Origin: Scytonema hofmannii PCC 7110
GTDB lineage: Bacteria > Cyanobacteriota > Cyanobacteriia > Cyanobacteriales > Nostocaceae
NCBI RefSeq assembly: GCF_000346485.2
Contig: NZ_KQ976354.1
Location: 2,669,421 to 2,733,420, forward strand
DNA length: 64,000 nucleotides
Direction of reading: 5' to 3'
Shown here in pieces: positions 52,166-61,998 of this stretch; position 1 is the first letter of the stretch; each line of letters starts with the position of its first letter. The notes under the pieces are model-generated. The model saw only the letters and a program-made list of their open reading frames with translations, ran no database searches and was not told the DNA's origin. The position numbers and the translations under genes are program-made.

Positions 52166-55100
52166 AGCATGATGTGCCCATTTCTTCATTTTTTTTTGAT
52201 TGTTAGCTACTCTTTTTAAGAGACGCTTATGTTCGGATATTTGAGCAGAAGTATATACCGCAAGGTGTGCCAGAGAATCATAAAAATAGAATATAGGAAC
52301 CGCCATCGATCCCACCACTCCATTTAAGTATTTTTCTGCTTCTACTACATTTTTCGCCGCTTCTTGATAGTGACCAAATAAATATGATAAATAAGCCTGA
52401 TGTATGTATAAATAATAAACGTAAAACTTATTATTCTCTTTAATAAAAGTTGGCAACATTTCTCCCGATTCGTAAAATTTACCAACCAAACAGCAAGGAT
52501 TTTCTGCTAAATTCATTAAATTCCAAATGACCTGTTGATACAGGTTGTTAGTCAGAAGAGAACCTCCTTGCTTTATTTGCCGAATGAGATTCATGTGAAT
52601 TGTCATTTCTCGTTCAAGCACTGTGAGTTCTTTACCGCTAAAATATGAATTAAAACAGTACGTATTTAAAGAATAGTAAGCGTGTTCTAAATCTCCTGTT
52701 TCTAGTCCAATCTGATAGGACTCATGCATAAATTTTACTGTTTCTCTAAGATGCTCTTTCCAATGTCGTATACTTGTACTCATTACCTGAAGTATCCTGG
52801 TTTTATGTTTTTGATAATTGAGGCGTTTCAACAGATTCAAAGCGAGTTGTCCAAATTGATATCCAGAATCAATATCTTCCAGTACGCCGCAAAGAATGAC
52901 TCCGTAACCGACATACGCATAGGCAGATTCAGGAGCATTGCCATATTTTATCGATAAATTGACTTGTTTCAACACAATGAGTGGATACAGAGATGGAGCG
53001 GCAAAATAGACAGCAGAAGTTGCTCTATCTAGGATACGCATTGCTGCCAGCTTGTAAGGATCTGTCATTTGAGGCAAGTTATTTAAATCCTCAATTCGTT
53101 TCCCAGTTAAAGCCAAGTTTGTCAAGAGCAATTTCAGTAAAGTATTCAGTTTGCTCGACTTGTTTGGAAAGTATATCCCTAATAACTTGAGAACGGAAAA
53201 CGCTGTCTTCATCGTCTCCTGCGTATGCCTTTTCTGCATACAGGCTCGGAGCTTGACTTCATAGATTTTCACTTGGTCTAGTAGCGTCTTGGCTTGTTGT
53301 AGTACTAACTTAACCAATTTCTCTACCTGCTCAAAGTCGCCGCACAAATACGTTGCTTCCGTTAATTCCACATACAGTGCTAAAGTCAGTTTATAGTGAG
53401 TTTCCCAACTATCTTTTCTCAAGAGTTTAATACCAATCTTCAAGTACTTAAACGCTAGTTCAAAGGCTACTGTAGCCTGAGCTTTCTTACCAGCCATGAG
53501 ATTTAAAGAAGCCAATTCATCCCACTGTATGGGCGGGTTTACAATTGTGGTTAATTCGATCCCAAAATTGAGTTGGTTGATAATATCAAAAATTTTCGCC
53601 TCTCGCATCTCTTGCGGAGTATTTTGCAACAGGAGTTGCCCCACTTGCCAGTGGACAACTTGTCGTTCCTCCTCAGGAATTAGGGAATAAGCAGCTTGCT
53701 GTATGCGGTCATGAGAAAACTTATATTCAATCGTTAATTCATCTGCCGCACTCGACACATCTAGCTCAATCTCTTTGTAAGCATCGCCTAAAGGTAAGAC
53801 CAAACCTTCTACCATAGCTTCATGCAAATCAAGTGCTGTTTCTCTTTGAGATTTTCCCCGACTACTTGCCAGTATTTGCAAATCAAATTGATGACCAATT
53901 GCTGCAGCTATTTGTAACGATCGCTGCGAGGTAGCACTCAACTTTTGAATCTTGAGAGCCATCAGTTCGACAACATTATCGGTTAAATTGGCGAAGAGAA
54001 TTTGGTCTAAATTCCATTGCCAACAGAGCTGCTCTCTATCGAACTCTATCAGCTTTTCGGCATAAAGAGATTTTAAAAACTCATTGATAAAGAAAGGATT
54101 GCCGTCAGTTTTCGATAGCACTAACTCTGATAAGGGAATTGTTCTTTTTGGAGGGCATTTGAAGGTGTCAGAAATTAACTCATTGACACTGGGTAAATTT
54201 AACGGTGAGAGGAAAATATTATTCACAATTCCCCCACTTTGCTGAATCTCATCAATGGTTAATCTTAACAGATGAGCCGCGCTAACTTCATTGTCACGAT
54301 AGGAACCAATTAAGAACAAATATTTGCTACCTGGTGTCGTCATCAGTAACTTAATGAGTTTCAACGTTGCAGCATCTGCCCACTGTAAATCATCTAGAAA
54401 TACCACCAAAGGATGTTCGGGTTTTGTAAAAACAGAAATGAAGTGTTGAAACACAATATGAAAGCGGTTTTGAGATTCAGTAGGTGATAACTCTGGTACA
54501 GGAGGTTGCTTGCCAATTATCAGTTCTACTTTAGGAATCACATCAATAATCACTTGAGCATTAATACCTAAAGCTGCCAAAAGTTTTTCTCGCCATTGGA
54601 TCAGACAAGATTCAGTTTCGGTTAAAAGTTGCTGCACTAAATCTGAGAAAGCATTGACAACACCACTGTAGGGAATATTGCGCTGAAATTGATCGAACTT
54701 CCCTGAAATGAAATACCCCCGATGTTTAGTCATCGGTTTATAAACTTCCTGCACCAGAACTGATTTGCCTATGCCAGAGTAACCTGACACCAACATCATT
54801 TCTACTGAAGAATGGTCACTGGGAAATTCTCCTCTTTGAGCCACGCGCTCAAATGCTGTCAGTAAGGTTTCTACTTCCGCTTCACGTCCATACAGTTTTT
54901 GCGGGATTTGAAACTTGTCAGAAATATCTTTGTGTGCAAGGGAAAATTCTGTTATTGTACCGCTACGCTGTAATTGGACGAGACACTCCTCCAAGTCTGC
55001 TTTAATTCCCCATGCACTTTGATACCGCTCCTCAGCATTTTTTGCCAACAACTTCATAGCGATCGCGGAAACCACTTGAGGAATCTCTGAATTCACCTCA

Positions 55101-55804
55101 TGGGGTGGAATAGGTTGTTTGGCAATGTGACAATGCACTAACTCCATCACATCAGTCGTTTCAAAAGGCAGCTTATGAGTGAGCATTTCATAAAAGGTAG
55201 CACCGAGGGAGTAAAAATCCGTGCGATAATCTAAACTTCGGTTCATCCTCCCTGTTTGCTCTGGCGATATATAAGCTAAAGTCCCTTCTAAGACATTCGG
55301 ATTTTTCAGCGTAGAATGAGAGCGGGATAATTGGGTGGCAATACCAAAGTCAATGATTTTGAGTATCCCAGTTTCTGGATTCAGAACAATATTGCCTGGG
55401 TTAATATCTTTGTGGATAACATTGGCAGCATGAATATTGCCCAAAGCATCTGTAATTTTGATAGCAACTTGGAGAAATTCTGGTAAGGGCATTGGGCAAT
55501 ACTTCCCGACTGACTCCTGCATGAGTTTCTGTAAAGACTCCCCACCAAAATCTTCTAAAATAATGACAAGAGTTCTGTGATAGTCCTGTTGACTGTAAAC
55601 CTTTATGACTCCTTCTAAATCCAAGGAGCGAGTTATTTCATATTCCTGCTTGTAGCGAACAAGTTCAGCTTTGGTAGGATAGTCTTCCTTGAGAACCTTG
55701 AGGACAACGGGTGTATTATCCTGTTTTCTTCTGCCTCGAAAAACAAGAGAATTGCTGCTTTCGTAGATTTTGACATTCCCATCAATGCTAGGTAGCGAAA
55801 TCAT
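52103..55804 (-). pseudogene. HstK-type multidomain Ser/Thr kinase, 3'-truncated by an IS
   Basis: The remaining part of about 1230 residues has an N-terminal kinase domain (about 1-270; IHKDINPGN, DFGIA, SPEQTGRMNR), an AAA-type ATPase (about 300-560; Walker A SGYSGIGKSVLVQEV, FLDDLQWADAATL), and a long helical repeat region (about 600-1215). Known full-length relatives in cyanobacteria continue with GAF and histidine kinase domains. Here the frame leaves native sequence after KKWAHHA at 52166 and runs about 20 codons into the insertion sequence. The histidine kinase half is not found on the far side of the IS. ATG 55804 is chosen over GTG 55813 because GAGG precedes it. Confidence 0.88.
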
Positions 55805-55904
55805 AACTGGCACCTCAGGTTATATTCATTTTGTCTAATGATAAAGGAAAGTGGGCATTTCACCGAAATGCCCACACTCCCCTAGCATCAGGTTATTAAC
55901 TTTT

Positions 55905-56927
55905 TTAAGATTCTATAGCTAATGGTCTATCTTGTAACCATTGTTCTAAATCAGCTACAGTAGAAAAATCCAGTAATGCTTCTGATAATTCTTCTAACTG
56001 TTCAACAGGTAATTTACGAATTTGCTCAATGAATGGGGCTTCAATCTCACCAATACGACGATTGAGTTGTCGTATAATGACTTTCTGCTCACCTATTATT
56101 TCGCCTTCTTCCCTACCTTCTTCCCTACCTTTTTCCCTACCTTCTTCCCTACCTTTTTCCCTACCTTCTTCCCTACCTTCTTCTCTAGCCAGTTGTACAG
56201 TTGGACTAACCAAAGCCATTTTTCTTTCCTCCTCAAAACGATTGATTTTGGCAACTAATCTTTTTTGTAGCTGTTGAGGCAGTGTCATCATTGTATCAAT
56301 TATATCAAAAAGTTTAACAATTTGCTGTTTTGTTAAACCCCGCTCATAAAGTCCGCGAATCAACTGCCATTTCCATTCTTCCCGTTGGGTCAAATTACTA
56401 GTGGTTGCTTTAGTTTTCAGGTGTGCCATCGTAATGATGGCAAATGGATTACTATTGGATTCTAACTCATGCCATCTCTGTTCGTAATCAATAAGCTTGA
56501 CAATAGGAAATGTGAAACTCAACGAACAATTTAAAACAGATTTAGCATATTGGTTAGGTCGCCATGTAGGAATAGTGTCACCTAAAACCGCCAGACTCAC
56601 AACAAATTTATCGTAAAGTTCGGCAGCGCGGTAGTTATAAGTGTATATCCGCTTTTCCAAGTTAACATCATAGTAACTTTGCACCTCAACGTGGATTAAA
56701 ATCCAAGCTTCTTTTTTGTCCAACTATCTAAAACTTATATCAGCCACTCCATCTCCAGTTTCTGCTGAAGCCGTAATATTCTGAAGTTCTTTATCAAGTG
56801 ATTCAGGGGTTTGCGTCCAATCAATTGCTCTGTGTGCTTCGGGAAAGAAGAAGGCTAAGAAGTCTTCAAGATATTCGTTTAAAGCTTCTTTCCAGGATTT
56901 ATCATAATTGGCTCTCACTTCAGTCAT
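55905..56927 (-). pseudogene. Rpn/PD-(D/E)XK transposase-like protein with in-frame stop
   Basis: Two frames in the same phase are separated only by TAG 56724-56726. The upstream part has YDKSWKEALNEYLEDFLAFFF and ETGDGVADISF; the downstream part starts LDKKEAWILIHVEVQSYYD, the continuation of the same family (Rpn/DUF4351-type nucleases of cyanobacteria). A TGG-to-TAG change plus loss of about one codon would explain it. The C-terminal half includes a repeat of REEGREKG units (56097-56190) and a coiled helix. Probably inactive unless the stop is read through. Confidence 0.8.
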
Positions 56928-57171
56928 TTTGCTTTTACTAAATAATTTAATCTGGGAAAAATTTAGTGTTGGGTTAACTTGTTAAGCAAGCATTTGAATA
57001 GCTTTCATGGACTGAACAAGTAGAATAACTCTAGGGAATTTTAGCGTAAATTCACCAAATTTTTATTTTAAATTTATAAGTTTGAAAAGTTTTGGGCGAA
57101 TATAATTCGCTACTACACAAACTAAGTCCACCTTCAATACTGCAAGGGATTACAATCGTTGAGGCGTCAGT

Positions 57172-57198
57172 ACCCCGGTTTCTTTAAGAAACCGGGGT
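57172..57198. repeat. Hairpin repeat (ACCCCGGTTTCTT)
   Basis: A variant of the AGATCCCCGACTTCTT family with compensating changes in both arms (CGGTTTC/GAAACCG), which preserves pairing. Confidence 0.8.
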
Positions 57199-57245
57199 TC
57201 TAATTTTCGCTTATCCGAGTAGTATTGAATCGGATTCCTATATAC

Positions 57246-57338
57246 TCCGCTTGCGGAATTGAAACTTGATAAATTTTTAAATAGGATAAAATAGGCGGAA
57301 AGTTTCATATTAATGACATCCGCTTGCAGAATTGAAAC
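57246..57338. CRISPR. Possible relic of a CRISPR array (two partial repeats)
   Basis: TCCGCTTGCGGAATTGAAAC ends at 57265 and TCCGCTTGCAGAATTGAAAC ends at 57338, 73 bp apart: one mismatch in 20 bases. The 3' part ending in GAATTGAAAC with a CCGC/GCGG hairpin and the 73-bp period fit a repeat-plus-spacer unit, but the 5' halves do not match and no cas genes are present. Weak call. Confidence 0.35.
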
Positions 57339-57348
57339 ATCGTTTATT

Positions 57349-57984
57349 CTACGATAAAATAGCTTGTCCCAATCGCTTCATAATTTGCAATACTTCTCCC
57401 AACTCATGACGACGAGGAAATAATGAAAAAGTTCGTGATATGTCATACTGTGGTGTATCGCCAAAAACTAATTTCAAAAATACAAACTCATCACCATTGG
57501 TAGCCATCCCAAAAGCAGGTTTATCTTGTCGAGGTGTAGCAAGCATATAAGCTAATAACTGCGGTAAAGCTGCGGGAACAGGTATACTTGTGCGCTTTGA
57601 TTCAACGACTAAAATCCATAATTGCTCTTGTACAACTAACGTATCAATAAAACCGCGAATTGTTTCTTCTGGTTCTTCAAGTTCTAATGAAATACCATAA
57701 GGCGAACGAATACGGAACGGTGAATCGAGAAATCCAGCCGCTTCCAAAAGTGGTGATACTACTATTAAGTTAATCGTACCTTCCAATAGCAATCCATCAA
57801 CACGATGATAGTCATATCTTCGTTTAATGCGGTTGATTGCTGCTTGCTCTTCTGAGTCCAGTGCGGCTGATTCTTCTTGTAATTCGTTAAAAAATTGGTC
57901 GCTATCAGCTTGCTGTAAGTTACAGTATTTTTGTAAATCACTAAGACTTCTAATTTTGTCAGTAATTGCTGTGCAGCTTACCAT
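57349..57984 (-). CDS. PD-(D/E)XK protein resembling HsdR N-terminal domain
   Basis: A 211-residue protein with the nuclease signature RGFIDTLVVQEQLWILVVESKR: Asp114, Glu128 and Lys130. Cyanobacterial homologues are annotated as type I restriction subunit R-like, yet this lacks the motor domains and no hsdM/hsdS gene is near. An N-terminal helical part (1-60) precedes the nuclease fold. The role could be in DNA defence or repair; only the fold is supported. Start ATG 57984; GTG or in-frame ATG alternatives were not considered better. Confidence 0.8.
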   Translation of the reverse strand: MVSCTAITDKIRSLSDLQKYCNLQQADSDQFFNELQEESAALDSEEQAAINRIKRRYDYHRVDGLLLEGTINLIVVSPLLEAAGFLDSPFRIRSPYGISLELEEPEETIRGFIDTLVVQEQLWILVVESKRTSIPVPAALPQLLAYMLATPRQDKPAFGMATNGDEFVFLKLVFGDTPQYDISRTFSLFPRRHELGEVLQIMKRLGQAILS

Positions 57985-58170
57985 GAATTTTTATCTCCAA
58001 CTGGTAATTTCTTACTCCCTTTCCGGTCTAAGATTACCCATCTTCTTTTTCTTCTTCCTTCGTGCTCTTTGCGTCTTTGCGGTTCATTAAATTAAGTATT
58101 CTTCTAGCGGGAAGGGAGTAATATTAACTTTCGGCTACCTCCATGCTTCTACCCTCTGCTCTCTGCCTTT

Positions 58171-58605
58171 TTACAAATAATCTATAAATTGCTCTGGTAC
58201 TAACTTTAATTCTCCAGACTTAAAGCGGTTAATCTCTACCCATAAAGCAGTCTTTTGACGATCGCCTTCATTAAATTCCAACTGGTCAAGCTGATAGAAC
58301 TTGGGGTCAACGAAGTCACATTTATAAAGTTGAATGATTTCGTGACCGTGTTGACCGTTATATGTAAAGATGTTTTCCAAACAGCCTAAGTATTGAATAT
58401 TTGTTAATTCTGCTTGAATTTCTTCTTGAAATTCCCGTTGGAGAGCTACCAAACTTGTTTCACCAAAGTCAACACCACCGCCCATGGCACGATAAAAAGT
58501 TTGTTGCTTCTTTTGGTCATAGCCTTGGGACATGAAAGTGCGTTCTCCATTTTGAATCAGCCCCAAAGCTAAGATGCGAATTTCCCCTGGTTTATGTATT
58601 GCCAT
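58171..58605 (-). CDS. Nudix hydrolase
   Basis: A 144-residue protein with the Nudix box from Gly43 to Ala65 (GGGVDFGETSLVALQREFQE, then EI): Glu49, Arg57, Glu58, Glu61 and Glu62 are in place, with Gln replacing the usual last Gly. It would hydrolyse a nucleoside diphosphate linked to another group, with magnesium. The substrate cannot be read. The gene starts two bases after the DUF3531 stop on the same strand, so they are translated together. Confidence 0.9.
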   Translation of the reverse strand: MAIHKPGEIRILALGLIQNGERTFMSQGYDQKKQQTFYRAMGGGVDFGETSLVALQREFQEEIQAELTNIQYLGCLENIFTYNGQHGHEIIQLYKCDFVDPKFYQLDQLEFNEGDRQKTALWVEINRFKSGELKLVPEQFIDYL

Positions 58606-58607
58606 TG

Positions 58608-59060
58608 CTAATTATCGTAAACAAACGAGCTAAGAGTATCACTATTTTCAACAGGCCAGTCTTCATTTTCGCCGCCAATGTACAATTGCTCAATAGTGAC
58701 GTATTCGGCACTGAGTTGCTTGAGGGCATTTATGAGAATATCAAGAGCGATCGCATCAGAAGTTCCCAAATCGAACCAGCAACGCGCCCATGTTCCCTCA
58801 TATTCCAACTCACCCATATTGTGCATCAGCGCCAGCAGACTTTTATCATAACCCTCTGGGTCATAATCCATATAACTGAGATTTACCCCAGTTTCCTGTA
58901 CCTGAAGATTTTCAGCATTAAATCCGCCCAGCTTGCCCAAGTAAAACCAGGAATCAAAAACCTCTTCTATATACTGTCTTTCTTGCCTAGATGGAATTGT
59001 GCTAAATTTCAGCCAAATCCATACATTAAAAGGGTCAACTTCGCGAAACTGTATTTCCAT
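58608..59060 (-). CDS. DUF3531 family protein
   Basis: A 150-residue protein found, from memory, in cyanobacteria and plant plastids. Seen: MEIQFREVDPFNVWIWLKF, EEVFDSWFYLGKLGGFNAEN, VNLSYMDYDPEGYDKSLLAL, and GTWARCWFDLGTSDAIALD. Strongly acidic, soluble, no signal. No function is known. It forms a two-gene unit with the Nudix hydrolase (spacing 2 bases). Confidence 0.88.
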   Translation of the reverse strand: MEIQFREVDPFNVWIWLKFSTIPSRQERQYIEEVFDSWFYLGKLGGFNAENLQVQETGVNLSYMDYDPEGYDKSLLALMHNMGELEYEGTWARCWFDLGTSDAIALDILINALKQLSAEYVTIEQLYIGGENEDWPVENSDTLSSFVYDN

Positions 59061-59115
59061 TGCTAATTTGTGTTCAAATCACTTTTATTTACACCTAATT
59101 GTAGAAGATTGCAGG

Positions 59116-61029
59116 TCATTTTTTCTCAACACTGGATTTACCTTGTTTGGAAACCTTACGCGGAATTAAAAATGGAGGCATGGGACAATCCAAAGTAATG
59201 ACGATCGCCCGCATTAACTCTGCTTCTTGGGGAGTGACTTGATTATCAACCATCACTGTATGGGCGCAGGCATCAACGATCGCTAGCTTCAGTTTGGGAC
59301 TCGCAAGGCGCAGGCGATCGAGGCTTTTCTTAATTCCAGCAAAATTACAAGCAATTGGTACTTCTGGTTGTTCTTGTTGCCCTACTTTGGGAAGTCTAAA
59401 AACACCACTGCGAAATGCGTAGGTGACAGCATCAGGTTGAGATTGTCCGACTTTTGCTAATGCGGAAAGCACGAGGATACAATCTGACCAAATCTCTTGT
59501 ATACTGTCAAATTGCTCGGCTTTAGCTGAGGATTCTGGATGGATGCAAGGTTCGAGTCGATGCCAAAGCACTAACTGCAACACAAATTCCCAGAGTGATA
59601 AATCTCCACCCACTTTAATCAAACCCTTAACGCATTTGCAGATTTGCTGGCACTTTTCTGGAGAAGATTGACGCAATGCGGGTATTGCCAAATCTACAAG
59701 AGGTAAGCGTATACCGGAATCTAACAAGGCAATTTCGTCACCGAACAATAGAGTTTCTTCTACTAACTCAGCAGGTTGTACTTCTCGCAACCACTCAAGT
59801 TGGCGATCGCGCACCTGAGAATTTGTATGATTTAATGCTAGTGAGTAAACAATAGCCATTGCACTTTGTTGCTTTTGCAAGCCCAACCGTAGAGATTCTG
59901 GTAAATCTGCCAGTATCTTTTGAGCATAAGTAAAATGCTCTGGAGCAACCCTTCCCACTTGGTTGACAACCTTTTCTGCTGAAACTGGAGCACCTGTATT
60001 GGAGGGGCTGTTACCTGCAAAACCCATTGCTGATTCGTGGGAGTGAGAACGCGTTTGGATGTGAGTTCTAGATGGTTTGTAGTTCAAGCCACGAATGCGG
60101 CGAATACGATCTGAAAGTGGTGGGTGAGTCGCCAGCATATTTTCCCAAAAGGAGAGTTGAAGCGCATTGCCGAAAAACATATGACTTGCGGCTTCAGCTG
60201 CAGGAGAATTCAACCCCGAACCCATTCTTTCTATTTTTTCGAGCGCTCCAGCAATACCATCAGCGTTACGAGTAAATTGGACGGCTGAGGCATCAGCAAG
60301 GAATTCTCGTTGTCGGGAGACTGCTGCTTTAATCAATCGCCCGCAGAATAATCCTATACCTCCAACTAACATCAATGCTAAACCAAACGCCCACAAACCT
60401 TTGTTCTCACTACGGTAGCTGCTACGAAAGCGTAAAATAAAGACTCCGCTAAGGTAAAGGAACAAAATTCCGTGGAGCAATCCTACCAAACGCAAATTCA
60501 ACCGCATATCACCATTGAGAATATGGCTGAACTCATGACCTATAACTCCTTGCAACTCATCCCGATTGAGTTGTTCCATACAACCACGGGTGACTCCAAT
60601 CGCCGCATCGTTAGGAGTAAACCCAGCAGCAAAAGCGTTGATGCTCAGTTCTGAGTCAAGGACATACACGAACGGTACTGAAATACCAGAAGCGATCGCC
60701 ATTTCTTCTACGATATTTAACAGTTGTTGCTCGTAGGGATTAGCTATATCTGATAGCAGCAATCTTCCACCCAACTCTTGGGCGATCGCACTTCCACCAT
60801 CTCTAAGGCAAGCAATTTTGTAAAAGCTAGCCAGAGCGATCGCTACTGTAGTGACACCTGTAACGCTCAGAAATAATTGTGGATGCCACCAAATTCTAGG
60901 AGCTATGCGGAGAAAAAACAGCGTGGCAATGTAAATTGCTGCAACAATTGCCACTATCGATAAAATAAACAACCCAATTAACTGTTGAGTGTTTTGGCGT
61001 GCCCGATCCTGATTTTCAAAAAAATTCAT
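59116..61029 (-). CDS. M48-family membrane metalloprotease with TerB-like C-terminus
   Basis: A 637-residue protein. Two N-terminal transmembrane helices (about 17-40, 52-70) are followed by an HtpX-type peptidase domain with HEFSH (165-169) and the third-ligand region REFLADASA, with further hydrophobic helices between. From about 345 onward a cytoplasmic helical region ends with VDACAHTVMVDNQVTPQEAE, ALMR-type sequence, resembling a TerB-like metal-binding domain. It likely degrades membrane proteins in envelope stress. The lemA-like gene ends three bases before its start, and such LemA-M48 pairs are common. Confidence 0.9.
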   Translation of the reverse strand: MNFFENQDRARQNTQQLIGLFILSIVAIVAAIYIATLFFLRIAPRIWWHPQLFLSVTGVTTVAIALASFYKIACLRDGGSAIAQELGGRLLLSDIANPYEQQLLNIVEEMAIASGISVPFVYVLDSELSINAFAAGFTPNDAAIGVTRGCMEQLNRDELQGVIGHEFSHILNGDMRLNLRLVGLLHGILFLYLSGVFILRFRSSYRSENKGLWAFGLALMLVGGIGLFCGRLIKAAVSRQREFLADASAVQFTRNADGIAGALEKIERMGSGLNSPAAEAASHMFFGNALQLSFWENMLATHPPLSDRIRRIRGLNYKPSRTHIQTRSHSHESAMGFAGNSPSNTGAPVSAEKVVNQVGRVAPEHFTYAQKILADLPESLRLGLQKQQSAMAIVYSLALNHTNSQVRDRQLEWLREVQPAELVEETLLFGDEIALLDSGIRLPLVDLAIPALRQSSPEKCQQICKCVKGLIKVGGDLSLWEFVLQLVLWHRLEPCIHPESSAKAEQFDSIQEIWSDCILVLSALAKVGQSQPDAVTYAFRSGVFRLPKVGQQEQPEVPIACNFAGIKKSLDRLRLASPKLKLAIVDACAHTVMVDNQVTPQEAELMRAIVITLDCPMPPFLIPRKVSKQGKSSVEKK

Positions 61030-61032
61030 ATA

Positions 61033-61620
61033 CTAAAACGACACGCGTGGCGCTGTTCTCATTTCTGGTGTGGCTTCTTGCAACAGTGCAGCAGCAACAA
61101 AGTTAAAACTATTTGCCACCATGTTGCTAGGGAATGCTTCTAGTTTGGTATTGTAAAGCGTTACCGAATCATTGTAAGATTGGCGTGCAAAAGCGATACG
61201 GTTTTCAGTAGAAGATAGCTCCTCCATCACCCGGCTCATTGTTTGGTCTGCTTTCAACTCTGGATAAGATTCCGAAAGCACTTGAATGCGACCCAACGCA
61301 CCTGCTAACACTGCTTCAGCATTTTCCAATTGCTGCATCGCTTGAGGATCGCCTGGATTTTGCGAAGCTCGACTACTTGCAGAGATAGCAGAATTCCGAG
61401 CCGCAATGACGGCTTCTAAAGTTTCCCTCTCGTGCTTCATGTAACCTTTGGCTGTTTCGACCAAATTGGGAATTAGGTCATAACGACGCTTTAATTGAAT
61501 GTCAATTTGAGCGTAAGCATTTTTGTAGCGGTTGCGAAGTTTTACTAGGTCATTGTAGCTGTTGACAATAATAACAGCTACGGTGGCAATCAATACACCC
61601 AAAAAAATGACAATCCCCAT
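61033..61620 (-). CDS. LemA family protein
   Basis: A 195-residue protein with one N-terminal transmembrane helix (about 2-20), followed by a helical bundle facing outward. Signature NRYKNAYAQIDIQLKRRYDL, then IPNLVETAKGYMKHERETL and AFPSNMVANSFNF near the end. LemA proteins are membrane-linked with unknown biochemical role, often paired with M48 proteases or TPM proteins; here the gene is directly upstream of the M48 gene in an operon. Confidence 0.95.
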   Translation of the reverse strand: MGIVIFLGVLIATVAVIIVNSYNDLVKLRNRYKNAYAQIDIQLKRRYDLIPNLVETAKGYMKHERETLEAVIAARNSAISASSRASQNPGDPQAMQQLENAEAVLAGALGRIQVLSESYPELKADQTMSRVMEELSSTENRIAFARQSYNDSVTLYNTKLEAFPSNMVANSFNFVAAALLQEATPEMRTAPRVSF

Positions 61621-61767
61621 AATATTAGTTTTTAAGAATAGTTGGAGTTACACATACAGCAAGCTTTTCTTGCATATGTACGTCAAGTTTATGACAGTAT
61701 GCAAGGTTTGTCATCTGTATAATTAATTACGAATTTTCACTGATAATTTTGTTGAGAAGACGCAAGA

Positions 61768-61795
61768 ACCCCGACTTCTTGAAGAAGTCGGGGGT
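61768..61795. repeat. Hairpin repeat (ACCCCGACTTCTT)
   Basis: ACCCCGACTTCTT followed by its complement (GAAGAAGTCGGGG). Fourth member of the family in this window; it lies 12 bases left of the MITE. Confidence 0.85.
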
Positions 61796-61807
61796 CTGAC
61801 AATCTAA

Positions 61808-61981
61808 GAGGATGTTTGAAAAGTCTCAGTTAATACAGCCTTGGCGATTGGAAATCGCGGCTATACAAGCAAAACCCACCTACGTGGGTTTTAATATCTT
61901 GATTTCCCGTTAGTCCGCGCAGGCGGACGAGCGTTTGTATAGTAGCGAATTATATTCGCCCAAATCTTTTCAAACATCCTC
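61808..61981. mobile_element. 174-bp MITE with IS5-type ends
   Basis: Perfect 16-bp inverted ends GAGGATGTTTGAAAAG (61808-61823) and its complement (61966-61981), flanked on both sides by TAA (61805-61807, 61982-61984), a 3-bp target duplication of TNA type as produced by some IS5-family members. The inside contains the GCGGCTATACAAGC plus CCCACCTACGTGGG hairpin seen at 20207 and 30481, and a second palindrome (GTCCGCGCAGGCGGAC). No coding capacity. Confidence 0.85.
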
Positions 61982-61998
61982 TAAGCAATCTTGCTTAT

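Larger units (their letters stand above)
56928..57348. other. Intergenic with hairpin repeat and CRISPR-like motifs
   Basis: No gene seen. The region holds ACCCCGGTTTCTTTAAGAAA-type hairpin (57172-57198) and the twin motif at 57247-57338. It is otherwise AT-rich. Confidence 0.55.

Noticed and set aside
52724-52957. Plus-strand frames inside the giant kinase
   Set aside because: Shadows of the minus-strand coding sequence without independent signals.
56022-56277. Phe/Pro-Ser-Leu-rich plus-strand frames
   Set aside because: Antisense of the REEGREKG repeat in the Rpn-like gene.
59545-59570. tRNA T-arm-like GGTTCGAGTC
   Set aside because: It lies inside the M48 protease coding frame and no cloverleaf forms around it.
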